From Lepidodermella squamata (taxonomy: Eukaryota; Gastrotricha): DNA of 64,000 nucleotides. Of this stretch, positions 11,070 to 23,700 are shown one piece after another. How positions within the stretch are numbered: position 1 is the first letter of the stretch; every line of letters begins with the position of its first letter. The notes below the pieces were generated by a model. It was not told the DNA's origin. It saw only the letters and a program-made list of their open reading frames with translations, and ran no database searches. Location: positions 1,364,001 through 1,428,000 of the forward strand of contig JBLDXI010000032.1 in NCBI GenBank assembly GCA_047495785.1. The letters run 5' to 3'. Both the position numbers and the translations under genes were made by a program.

Positions 11070-13984
11070 ATGCCGCATTTTTCGACAGCTGATGAAAGTT
11101 TAACGCGGCCGTTGCTCGAACGGTCGCAGTCGATAACGAACCACCCGGCGGCAACGAATAGCTGTTACATGTCCGTCGTGCCGTCGATCGGCCTCGCGAC
11201 CGTGACTAAACTGCCGGCGCCGGGCCCGAGCCAGCCGCACATTTCGAAGGCGCGATCGCGCGTCTACATCGCCTGTTTCTTAATGCTGGTCTTCCTAGGC
11301 GCGTGCCTATTCTCCGTAGTCGCGCCGTTCTTCCCGACCCGGGCGATGGAGAAGGGCATGCCGCAAACCGTCACAGGCCTCGTTATCGGATCCATGCAGC
11401 TGATGCAATTCGTTATCTCCATCATACTGGGTGAGTTTGATCGACGTGACACATCATTTTCATATGGATAATAGATTCGATCCGGAATCGATCAGGAAAT
11501 GATATACAATTATGACGAATTACTTTGGCCAAATCAGAGAAATCTTAAAAATATTAAAATTTGAGAACACAGGAAATCGTTGAGCGTGATGTCTTTGGTG
11601 GCTGACCACAGAGTTGTCCCTGGGTCTACAGTTTTAGACCCGATCCGTCACGACCCGGAAAATCCCGACCCGGGGACAACTCTGGTTGACCATCATCAAG
11701 TGAAAATTGGGGTTTTGGTGAAATTTTTCATTCGAGGTTCTGAATGACGAATGTATTGAGCAACGAGGCTAATAGCTATTAAGGTTGATGTTAAATCCGA
11801 ATTATGATAAGAGTGCCAGGTGGGAACCTTGAATTTGGGATCCAGCACTAAATTTTCCCAAAATATGGATTTTCGAGTTTCTTGTCCTCCACTCCGGCCT
11901 TGAAAGCCGATATCGATTTTGGCTATCGATTCTACGAATGATGGATTTTTCCGGTATCAGCAGTATTGGAAACCTACTTTGAAAATCTACCTAAATACCT
12001 GGGGTTACCAGGGGCTAAACGTTTTGGCGGCACTAATATTCTCTAGCTTTTAAGGAGGCTCCAAGAGGTCAAAAATTGGAAATTCTAGAAATATTTTTTC
12101 AAGGCAAAAATTCGTGTCTAAATCCCATTTTTCAATTTTTAGTAGTAAATTTATTCCAAAATTGAGGACGGCGGAGAGGATAGTTTTGGGCTATAATTTG
12201 CAGTAAATTATCTGGTCAAGCAGTTTCTGATAGTTTTTGAAATTTTTAAAAATTTACGCGTTTTTCACGAATAAAGTTATGATCCACCTGAATGTATTTT
12301 GAATTATCATATTTTGGCATATATTTGGTTCATTTTGTTTCTTCAAGCCTTCTCTATGTTTCATTTCGGCCTGAAATTTCTGCTATGCGCCGGAATTTTC
12401 GTCGCAAGTTGCTGCTCGATTCTGTTTGGATTGCTCGACTACTCACCACCGGGTGCAATTTTCACCACACTATGCTTCGCAGTTCGAATGATTCAAGGCC
12501 TAGGCGTTTCGTCCTACTACATCGCCTGCTTCACAATGGCTGCAGTTCTGTTCACGGAAAACTACGGTTTCATCGTCGGGCTACTCGAAACAGCTATTTC
12601 ACTCGGATTCCTCCTCGGCCCGACTATTGGCGGGTCGTTGTATGCCTGGGGCGGCTATTTCGCGCCATTCGCCTGCCTCGGTGGAATTCTCTTCATGTTC
12701 GGGCCGATTGTTTTCGCAATCATCCCGTCGGATATCGCGAATCCGAATGACAGCGATGAACCATCCGAAACTCAAAGCCCGATGCGAGTGTTCAAGGTCA
12801 TGTTCAAGCCAGCTTTACTAGTCGTGCTATACACAATGGTGACTACAACAATTTCTTGGGTTTTCACCGAAACCACCCTTGGAGTTCGTCTCATCGAGTT
12901 CGGCATCACTGACCCATTCATAATCGGCATCGTTTATTTGTCATCATCCGGGGCGTATGCTATCGCGGCCCCCGGAGCTGGTCGATTGGCTGATAAATTC
13001 GACATGGGTTGGGCCATCATGCTGGTTGGAACCGTGATTTTGTCGCTGGGATACTTGATTGTCGGCCCGAGTCCGATTTTTTACGGCCTCATCCAGCCTG
13101 GTTTGCCGCAACTGATTGTTGGATGCATTATGACCCACACCGGCCTGGTAATTTCAATTTATTTTTCAAAATAAATTTATTTTTTTATTTTTTTTTAATC
13201 TTAATTTTTCAAAATAAAATTTAAATTTTTAAATTACCCACCTTAATTTTTTTATAAATTCGTTCGAGTAAAAAGTGCCCAATAGGATATAAGATTTCCT
13301 GTTATTAAGTTGGATTGAAAAATTCAGAGAAATTCGGCAATAAACCAGGTAAAATACCGAAAATATCCGAAATTTGTACCATCGGATTTTTCAGTTCTAT
13401 CGGCGGATTCTTCTTCAAATTCTTCAAATTTCTTCAAATTTCAAAAAAATTAATATGACTCTAATTACTCGAAGGACCTAATTACTCGGAGATTTTTTGA
13501 GATTTTGGAGAAATTTTCATTTGTCATCGGGCAATTTTTATTATTTCTATTATTTCGGCAGGCTTTCGTTCAAATCCCAACAACTCGCGAGTTGCAGCGC
13601 CAAGCCGCGGCCTACGGTTTAAACCCAAACGATCCATCGACACTATCTTTTATATCCGCAGTGTTTGAATGCACGTGGGGTAATTTTGTGACACGGTCGT
13701 TTGATAATTATCTTATCTATGACTGCTTTTATCTAAACAGGATTGGGCGGGTTCTTAGGAGCGTTCATGTCAGGTGCCTTAATGGAGAATCTCGGTAAGT
13801 GCGGTATCCATAGAATTGGGTTATAAATGCAATTTCGCCTTTTTTGGACAATTCTTAAACAGGCTTCCCGCTGGCAACTTCCATTCAGTCGCTTGTTGTG
13901 CTTTCATGCTTTTTCTTACAGTTTTACACAATCTGCAAATTCTCGACCAAGTCATTCAAAAAGTCCGAATATCGCGAGATTTAA
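11070..13984 (+). CDS. MFS transporter B, SLC18B1-like paralog
   Basis: Five exons (11070-11430, 12348-13147, 13562-13679, 13741-13794, 13863-13984) join with matching phases to give about 484 residues. The architecture matches A: polar N-terminal tail, VFLGACLFSVVAPFFPT helix 1, GPTIGGSLYAWGGY, FTETTLGVRLIEFG, GRLADKFDMGW, and a C-terminal helix followed by a basic tail (KKSEYREI). The first intron position differs from gene A, and introns 3 and 4 isolate an exon of only 54 bp. Upstream, gtgtcatttag ends 10 bases before the ATG and resembles a 3' splice site. AATAAA follows at about 14054. A proton-coupled amine or polyamine exchanger is likely by family. Confidence 0.85.
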
Positions 13985-14105
13985 GACGCTCTCTAACAAC
14001 ACTACCTCAGTTTTTCTCCAAGTTTTAAGCTGTGTTTTAAGTATCACTGATTGCAATAAACGATTTTGTTGATTTATGAACCGCTAGTAATAACTCCTAA
14101 TTAGC

Positions 14106-15700
14106 ATGGCTCGAGTAGGGCTTGAATCGTGGTCTTCAGCCTTGACGTCGTCAACGCGTCATTCGATTCACTTCAAAAAGTCGACAGAAATCGATGAAGC
14201 TCAAGCTGAGAAGCAGCCGTTTGCTAAGACGAGAGCTAAAACTCCGAGGACGAGTGCCAGTAAATTGTACATTGTCCTCTTCATCATCATTATTTTCATC
14301 GGAGCTGCGCTGTTCTCCTCCGTTGCGCCGTTTTACCCAACGCGAGCCATTCAGAAAGGCGTTTCTCAAACTATGGTCGGCGTTATTCTAGCTGTTATGC
14401 AAATCGTCGGCTTCATTGTTTCATGGATTCTTGGTATGAATTTTCTTAAAAATCAGATTTTTCATTAATTTTTCTCATTTCAGCCGTGAGCATGTTTCGC
14501 ATTGGGATCAAATTTCTGCTCTGCTCTGGAATGTTGATAGCCGGTGTTTCAGCTATCCTGTTCGGAATTATCGATTACAGCCCACCTGGCGATTGGTTTC
14601 TCGTCTACAGTTTCATCTTACGAATTTTCGAAGGCCTCGGGCTTGGCATGTATTTCAATTCCGCGTATTGCATGGCGGCTATTCTATTCGCCGAGGATTA
14701 CGCTTTAATCATGGGATTTCTCGAAACTTCAACTTCAATCGGAACATTGCTCGGGCCTTCGATTGGCGGCGCTCTTTTCTCCGTAAATTAATTTTGAAAT
14801 TTTTTGAAAATTGAAAAAATTGAATTTCAAGGCGGCTGATTATTATTTGCCCTTTGTGGTTTTGGGTGGAATTTTGCTGCTTTTGGACCCCTTCGCCATA
14901 TTCTTGGTACCTTCCGATATCGCGGATAACGTTGATACAACACTTGATGAGCACAATCCATTGTAAGTTGGTTCTAAAAATGCTGAGAAATTCTATTTTA
15001 ACGATTTTTCAGCTTGGTTTTGAGGAAAATGTTCACGCCTGCAATGTTGATAACGGCCTATACTATGCTTACCGTGACAATTTCATGGATATTCACGGAA
15101 ACCACCCTCGGAGTTCGGCTTGAATACTTCGAAATCACCGACCCAATTGTTGTCGGGGCGATTTATCTAGCTTCATCCGGCGCCTACGCTATAGTCGCCC
15201 CTCTCTCCGGCAGGATCGCCGATAAATTCAACAACGCCTGGCTGGTAATTTTCATTGGAACAATTTTCCTAGTTATTGGCTACTTGATAATTGGCCCGAG
15301 TCCTATATTACTGGCTGATATCATCCCGGAGGGGTTGCCTCAACTTATCATTGGTTGTTTATGTACCCATTCTGGCCTAGCAGCTGTTGTAGTTCCAACT
15401 ACAAAAGAACTTCAACGGCAGGCTGAGTTGAACGGCCTCGACCCGAATGCGATTGGAACTTTGGCGTTCATCACCAATATCTTCCAATCGGTCTGGTTTT
15501 TAGGCGGTTTTCTCGGTTCGATCATTTCAAGTGCGATGATGGAGTATTTAGGCTACGGCTGGGCGACAACAATTCAAGCTGGTATTGTATTGACGTCGCT
15601 ATTGCTGCAAATCTACACGATTATCGCCCATGGAATTTGCCGGCCGCGCAATTGCGTTGCAAAATGTCGCGGTTACGATGATTTTGATGATACGGACTAG
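14106..15700 (+). CDS. MFS transporter C, SLC18B1-like paralog
   Basis: Four exons (14106-14433, 14484-14782, 14832-14962, 15013-15700) give about 481 residues with matching phases. It shares its N terminus MARVGLESWSS and all its intron positions with gene D, so C and D are the most recent pair inside the array. The conserved features are FIGAALFSSVAPFYPTRA, GPSIGGALFS, FTETTLGVRLEYF, GRIADKFNNAW and LPQLIIGCLCTHSGLAAVVVPTT. The acceptor-like cctaattag lies one base before the ATG, and the gene starts 121 bp after B. It is a 12-helix membrane protein whose substrate cannot be read from the sequence. Confidence 0.87.
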
Positions 15701-15829
15701 AAAAACACAACCGATCTCCGTTGTTGTCGTTGTGAAAAATTCGTGATAAAAAATTTGATTTCATTGCGTTTGGAGTTTTGAGGTGATTTTTGGTCCATTC
15801 CTATTTCTAATTTGTAGGATTTTTCGTTG

Positions 15830-17665
15830 ATGGCTCGTGTTGGTTTGGAATCATGGTCGTCCCATCTATCGTCGGCCCGGCATTCGGTTCATTTCACGAA
15901 AAATGATTCCGCTGAAGAAAGCACTGAGAAAAAGCCGTTTGCGAAATCGCAGCCGCAACGTCCGTCGGCGGGTTCAATTTCCAGCGGCGTTGTGGGCAAG
16001 ATTTATATCATCGGCTTCATTATCGCGCTGTTTCTAGGCGCGTGTCTATTTTCGTGTGTGGCGCCGTTTTTTCCGACGCGAGCCATCGAAAAGGGTGTTT
16101 CGCAGACCCTTGTTGGCGTCATCATGGGCAGCATGTCTATTGTCGGCTGTTTAGTTTCTTGGTTTTTAGGTTAGAATTAATTTCAGTTAATTTTCAGGTT
16201 CAAACATTTGAAAATACAATTTCGAAATTTGAAATTATTAAGGAGGAATATTTAAATTTTGAAAAAATTGATTTCAAGATTCCAAATGATGGATTTAATT
16301 GAACCACTCAGCTAAACTGTAAATAATTGAAATATCGGTTAAGTTACTGGTGCATTTTTGCATTTTAAAATTGAAATTTAATTTAATTTTTAAATTTTTA
16401 AATTGTGATTTTATTTAAAATTTTATTAATTTTCTCTTTCAGCTATTTACATGTTCAAAATCGGCGTCAAATTTCTCATGTGTGCCGGCATGTTTACCGC
16501 CGGTATTTGCGCGATTTTATTCGGCATCGTCGATTTCGGCCCGCCTGGTGATCCGTTCGTGATTCTCAGCTTCATAATTCGAATTTTCGAAGGCTGCGGC
16601 ATCGCCATGTTCTTCAACTCTGCCTACACAATGTCCGCAATACTATTCGCTGATGATTATGCCTTCATTATGGGATTGTTGGAAACGGCAACCTCAGTTG
16701 GCACTTTGATTGGTCCCACAATCGGTGGTGCACTCTACTCGGTAATTTACTGCATTTTTTCCCCGAATTGTATAGCCGAAAAATTTATTATAAAATAGGC
16801 TGGAGGATATTTCACACCTTTTGTTGTTTTGGGCGGAATTTTGCTCATCATGGATCCTTTCGCAATTTTTATGATCCCTTCAACGATTGCTGATGGTGTT
16901 GATACGTCGAAGGAGGAACACAACCCATTGTAAGTCCTAAAATTCGGGTTTATTCATTAATTTTTCAATATTTTCCTTTCAAGTCATGTTTTACAAAAAA
17001 TGGCAAGCCCATCGGTATTGATAACAATTTATACGATGCTAACAACGACGATTTCATGGATTTTCACCGAGACTACCCTCGGAGTCCGTCTTCAAGCATT
17101 CGGCGTGACTGATCCGATCGTAGTTGGTGCTATTTACCTGTCTTCATCCGGCGCTTACGCAATCGCCGCGCCGCTTTCAGGCAAAATCGCCGATAAATAT
17201 CACAACGCATGGCTGATAATTTTCATCGGTACAATTCTCCTCGTAATTGGCTATTTAATAATCGGACCTTGCCCGATATTGCTGGCTAGTATCATCCCTG
17301 AGGGTTTGCCTCAGTTGATTATCGGATGTCTATGCACCCATTCAGGGTTAGCCGCGGTTGTTGTCCCGACCACTTCGGAATTACAGCACCAGGCTGAGTT
17401 GAACGGACTCGACCCGAATGCGATTGGGACGTTAGCCTTCATAACAAACGTATTCTCTTCGGTTTGGTTTCTAGGCGGTTTTATTGGTTCGATCATTTCG
17501 AGCGCGATGATGGAGTATTTAGGCTACGGCTGGGCTACCACAATCCAGGCCGGCATTGTTTTAACTTCTCTTCTACTTCAAATTTGTACCTTAATTTCGA
17601 ACCGCATCAGAAATTATCACAGCTGTATGGCTAAGTGCAAGGGCTACGAGTCTTTCGAAGAATGA
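15830..17665 (+). CDS. MFS transporter D, SLC18B1-like paralog
   Basis: Four exons (15830-16169, 16443-16741, 16799-16929, 16984-17665) give about 483 residues. The ATG at 15830 is chosen because it aligns with the MARVGLESWSS start of gene C; the codon before it is TTG. Features match C throughout: FLGACLFSCVAPFFPTRA, GPTIGGALYS, FTETTLGVRLQAFG, GKIADKYHNAW and GCLCTHSGLAAVVVPTT. Only intron 1 is longer (273 bp, AT-rich). The C-terminal tail is Cys/basic then acidic (KCKGYESFEE). It starts 129 bp after C, with tttctaatttgtag just upstream, and ends 78 bp before HAUS5. Confidence 0.87.
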
Positions 17666-17743
17666 CCTTTGTTTTTGACTGATTTTACCGCAGAAAAAAA
17701 TTGAAAATTCCACCTTAATTTTTTTTAGGAATTTTAAAATTAA

Positions 17744-20700
17744 ATGGCTTCAGCGGCTTTCCTAGCGAATTCAACTGCAAATGCCGTATCAGCCGATGGT
17801 GTTCTGAAATGGATCACTGAAATCGCCGAATCGCGTCCTTATGCCAAGAAACCGGAGTTCAGTGTCGGTCAAATCGCTAGAATTCTTCAAAATAAAAAAG
17901 CTCGCGATATTTTGTACAAGTTAGTCGCGTCAACTCGATCGCGTCACTGCCAACAGGAGGTTATCGGCAATTTGTACCTTCAGAAAAAGCTGAATCCAAA
18001 CGAAATCGCTGAATGGCGGGATCGCTTGCCGGAATTGCAATTGCCTGATATTGCGGCGAGTAACGAAAATTGCGGCGGGTCGAGTTCGATTGAACCGCAG
18101 GCTGCTCGGCAGTTGATTAAAAAGCAAAACGCGCTGCGAGAAGTTGAGCAGCTAACTGAGCAGTTGCTGAAAATTAAGGTCGAATTGGCTAATGCCGTGA
18201 AAAATGCGTCGGATCTCGGTGATAAGATTCGCATCGCCTCGGCTGGTAATAGCTTGCGGCAAGTGTTTCTCGACCAAATGGCGGCGAAAGCTCAGGAGTG
18301 GCGCAAGATGACGAATGAACTCCGCCGGCGGTTGTGTTCGGCCGGGGCTCGGTCGACGAAATTGACCCTGGGTAATCAGGTGGCGCAACCCGGTAAGGAG
18401 CGAGTCAACCAGGCGTCGGCGGAAATTTCGAAAGTTTTGAGCAAGTTGACGGAATCGATGCTCGAGGATGATATCGCCATGCTTCGGGCAAAAACAACTG
18501 GCGGTGGCATTCCGCCAGAGGTTAGTCATTCTTCGTTTTGAATATTATTGAAAGTAGAAAAATTGAAATTCTGGAAATTTTTGAAATTTGAAAGTTTGAA
18601 ATTTCATGAAACTTTTAATTTTCTTTTTAACATTGATTAATATGGAATTTACGCTCGTGGTAAACCGCGGAGAGGGTGTGGCAAGGTCATCTTTTGCATA
18701 AATATAAAATAATTTATTAGTGGATCGCACGACTAAATTGTTTCATCCAGGAGTCATAGCAACAATAAATTGACCAATCAGCGTGCGGGTCAAATATTAA
18801 CTTACTACTTGAAACACAATGAAATTCTTGAATTCTTAAACTTTTATGAATTTCAGCTTTTTCGAATTTTTTAAAATTCTTATAGTTTTTCGTATACATG
18901 TTATTTGTATAATGTTTTAAAAGTGTAAAACTGTTCTTCCTCTTCTTCGCCCTCACCTGAATTGACCTGAAAAAATAACAGTTAAGAAAAATCACGATCA
19001 ATTATAGCATAAATTTACCTTCCACGAGCCAAAGGAACCCTCCGCGCGATTCGTGGTGTCATTGCCCATTGTTTCCAACGTTCGGCGGTGAACCGCGGCC
19101 CACATTTCAACAGAAGGGAGCCAATTTTTGTTGAAATAGTCCAATAGTCTGACGTATTTTTTTTTGTGGCAACCCTGCAACCTGTGAACGCCGTCCTCGC
19201 TCGAACGCTGCAGTGTTACACTGCAGCGAGTGGGGGAGCTCAAATTGACTGTAAGCCATGAGGAATGGCAACATCACTGTGAAAAGGGTGTGGCACATGT
19301 CTTGTGCTTGCAAATCTGTGGCGATCGCATTATTAAATCCCTTCTCCTTAGCAGCAGCATAAGTATTGAGCATTCCAATCGAAGCGTTGTTTACTCCCAA
19401 GATCATTTCTGCATCTTTTGAGCTGACACGGTTCATTGTAGGAACGCGAGAAAGTAACCCATGTAATATGCTGGATTGTAGCATTTGAGCGACGACGTCC
19501 AGTGAATAAATCACCCTGGCAGCGGAAGCCTTCTCACGGGGGAGATATTCGTCTGTTTTTGGCATCATCTTGATTAACATGGGTATTCCCTTATCAGATT
19601 GGGAAATGCGCTCATATAACCGATGCAGTTCAATTGATTGGAATAGATCAGAGAGTTTGTTAGAGGGCGCACCATCAGGTAGAAAGGTGGTGTTGACACC
19701 GCTGGCATCTAGACCGAAGCCGGCTCCTAAGAGTTGGGAACGACCCACACTCATAGGAGAGATGACGACTTGATCATAGTCACCAGTGTTGGTATTAATG
19801 AAAATTATTTGCGAGAGGTAACCTAAGGTTGTACCGTTGGTTATCTCCATGACGCTGTCGACTGTAGTTACATTGAAGGCGATCACACCGGGATCGTTTA
19901 AGATGATCTGATCACCCTTCCACATGAATGCGCGAGGGTAATACAGTTTAGGGTTCTCAGAATTGAGAGTGATATGACCTGTGGTTAAACAGGTTGGGCA
20001 GGATGTATCTGGCAAGTAACCTTGCTGTACAGGCGTTAGACCTTGAAAGAGAGGGGTTGGGGCTCCATAAGTTGCGACGTTGAAGAAGGAGGAGAGTCCT
20101 GTGCGTTTGGCAATAGCCCGGAAAATGGGTTTAGAATCGAATAAGGGATTTTGATTAAAACGCGAATGAGACAACTGAAGAATAGCACGGTTGGCAAGTG
20201 TTCTCGGAAACACACCGACAGCACCAACCAAAACAAGTAAACGAAAGAAACGTGTAAATCTCGTGATATCCGGTCAGAAAGTTTTCGTTGATTTGAAAAT
20301 AGACGGATCCCCAGGATTAAGTTTGTTTCTGCTTTCACCGCGTTGAAGGCGGGTCATGAATTCGGGCGCAAAGTCCGGTTGTGCGGAAATCAAAACCTCA
20401 ATGTGGGACGTTGGATAAAAATGTCGATAGAGAAGAACATGACCGTCAGGAATAGTTTGCGTGAAAGGACGGTGAGTGTAGACAGTGACTTCATTGTTAC
20501 GCTCTTTGAGCACCATCTGAATGTCACCACTGGGAAGGATTTTCATCTCCCCACCCTCGCAAGAGAAGGGTTCGTTGGTAGTGTGATGAATCTGGATGAG
20601 TGCTCTGAATTTGGCCAGTTTAGCCAGCTCATTGGTGTTGAGATAGTAGCCGGCGTGCGAGAGAAACCCGAGCGTGTGCAGCCGTTTATAGGTCTCAAAG

Positions 20701-23700
20701 CGTTCATTGGCAAAGTTGATAGGAATCTTGACTCGAAGAGAGCTTCCAGGATTGACCGTGAAGATCTTTTCCTTAAGTACCTTTGATGATAAGCGATTTT
20801 GTATCCGTCCGTCGCCGCCGATGTCTAAGACGGTTTCATCCCCACGTAAGGTAAGGGATATAGTCCTTGTAGAACTGAGATGGGTAAGCAAGGTCGACGT
20901 GCGGATTCATTGGTCGCATTCGCTCGAAGCATTGGAAACAGCGTTGAGGAGGTTCGAGATTTGGATGAAACTCAAAGCGTTGGTACAAAATGGGTCCATC
21001 ACGTTCATCGTCAGATATAGCTGGTATTAATCGAGCATCGACGTACCTCAGGTAAGCAGCAATTGAGGGATCACCAACAAATTGCTGGATGGATGCCGGG
21101 ACGACGTAAGGCTGGATTATAGCGTCGACGTCGAAACTCTTCTCAAATGGTAGAGGTGAATAATTATTGACAAAAGATGCCCAACAAGGCCAATTGTAGA
21201 TATGGCGAAGAATAGTTGGGATATCACGATTGCCACCTTTCCGATAGAGTGGGTAGAAGAGTGCGCGCACGGCATTTGTGTGGAGTTGTTTGAGCGAGAG
21301 GTTGCCTTGAGCTATAGCGTCGAAAATAGCGCGTTCGTTTTCTGCGAGTGACCAATAGGCTGGAGTTTGATTCATTTCCAATGCTTGACCTTGTAAGAGT
21401 TCACCGTATTTGACAAGAAGAGCCGCATATGGCGTAACGGCAAGGCTCTGGATAGCTGAAGCGATTGAGCAGAAACTTTGCACGACTCGGTGCTCTTTGG
21501 CTTGACAAGCAAGGAGCAAAATCTTCGAAACGTTACCGATAGAAATGTACAACTTTTTGCTCTTTTCATCCTTCTGGATGGCCGAATCGCCTGAGACTGA
21601 CTCAAGACGTTGATAGGCCCAATGGATTTGGCCAACAGATAAAGAAACGGTCATCTTTCCGAAAGAGACGACAGGTTCATCGTCTGGTTTCTCAGGGAAT
21701 ACTTGAGCTGGTGGTTGGAAGTGAAGCTCACTGTCTGAGATGGATACGTACTCGTCAATAGACAAGTCCATCATTCGCATCTTCTTAGGATGCGCGATGC
21801 CACCAGCTTCCCTGTACAATAGTTGCAAAATTTCCAAAGGTGTTATGTCACCGTATTCCTTCTTGACTTTCGCAGAGGGGGTGATGACGTTCTTGGTCAT
21901 CAAGGCTAATTCATGATCTCCAAAACGGAAGATGATTATTTCAAGTAAAATTGGGCTTTTTTTAGCCACTTCAACTCAACAGATGGAGCGCGCGCTGTCA
22001 AGCAGCACGCGCCGTACAGATGTGACTAGAACAGTGAACAAGGCGGTGGCGTCACCGCCACATTTGTCAACCCGGACCTCGATACCAGTTGCGGCCTGAA
22101 CAAATTTCTGATGACCTTCGTCGAAATCCCGCTGTCCGTTGAACGAAATTGATGAGAGGGAAAAATAATTAAAATGATATAATTAATTTGACCTTCTGGC
22201 AATCATTTTTGAAAATTTCCTTGCAATGGAATTGCCATGCGTTCATGATACATCTGCAATCGGCTAGCTCGTACTGCTCTTTGTCTTTCAAAGGGTTTGC
22301 TCCATGTGTCCAATGGCAACGTACCGCACCCAGGCCAGATAAAAGCACATGAGGTTCTTCGCGTCGAATATTTCGAAATGAACTTTCGCGTCAATATGCA
22401 CTTTCAATGGATCAGTTGTTTTTCAAATCAGTATTCATAATATAAGCCAGTTGAGTGCCTTGTGCAGCCGGGCCTGGAGCGACTTGCGCAGCTGGTTAAA
22501 ATTCATATCGCATACAGAACAAATGAAGTCACTGTAATGCTCTTTCCGCTCATGGAGCTGCAGTTCCAACCAGTCCTGAAAGAAAAAATCGCATGATTGG
22601 CATGGGAAACATTATTCTGTTACTTCACGGGTCTTTCGAGAAAACTTCCTGAACAAGTCGAGAGTTCAAAACAATTCAAAAGCACGGCATCAATCAATAT
22701 AATAACAGTTTTTTCGTAGGGGGATCCTCTGGGTCCAGCTGGCTAAGTGAGGGTTCAGGGCTGCTCATGAGAGATGTGTATCAAATCAATGGATCAATCT
22801 ATTTATCAATCATATAAATGTAGCACTCTGATACCTGGTACGTCGTTCAACACTATAACGATATGAACCAAAGCCATAAGAGAGCAAGCAATTACGTCCC
22901 AGCCTTACAAACCGACTATAGGGTGCCATACAAGCTTAGATGTACGGAATCGTGGACTTAAACGTTTTCGTCGGAAAAACGCTTCCCAAACGCTCAAAAA
23001 TAATTGATTATTTATTCCAATTATCAATAACTACAATTTATATTAGAATAGCAACCAGATAATTATTACAGGGCCGGCTGAAATGATGCGTCAAACCGGC
23101 ACCGGCATTCGGGCAATTTTGCCTATATTTTTCCCAGAGCAACTACAAGAATCCTGCGTCATAAAATAAGTATGCCAGACCTGTCTATTTTGTGACCTCT
23201 CGCCTATCATAAACTTTTGATTAGAGGCGCAATAAACGCTCTTCAATTTTAGAGTTTAATTTGTCTGCTTTCAAGTTTGAAAGTTACGATATATGAGTGC
23301 AACCGTTACTAGCTTCCCCGTAGGAGGTCACCTACCTAAATTGAATCGGTACGCCTTAATATTAGGCAGTTTCGACGATCGTTAGTAAGGATGACCTTGC
23401 CGCCTTCCAAAATTGCTTTATTCTTGGATTTTTATTCTCACAAATATTTATATTTTCCTCTTAGGTGGATGAACTCGTGCGAAAGCTGTCTGCTGATTTC
23501 ACTGTGTCTGAAATTGGCGCAGCGCTTCTGTCGAATTTGAACCGTTCAATCGGTGAACTCGAGTCTGAACTGGATCGCGTCGATATTTCCGCCGAAATTA
23601 GGGCTCTCATGTTCGATTTCGACCCGGCAACCGGTGAGTTGCGGGATACCAGCCCCCTGGTTTCTAAACCAGCCTCGCAAGTCATGGCCGCGTTGACTCT

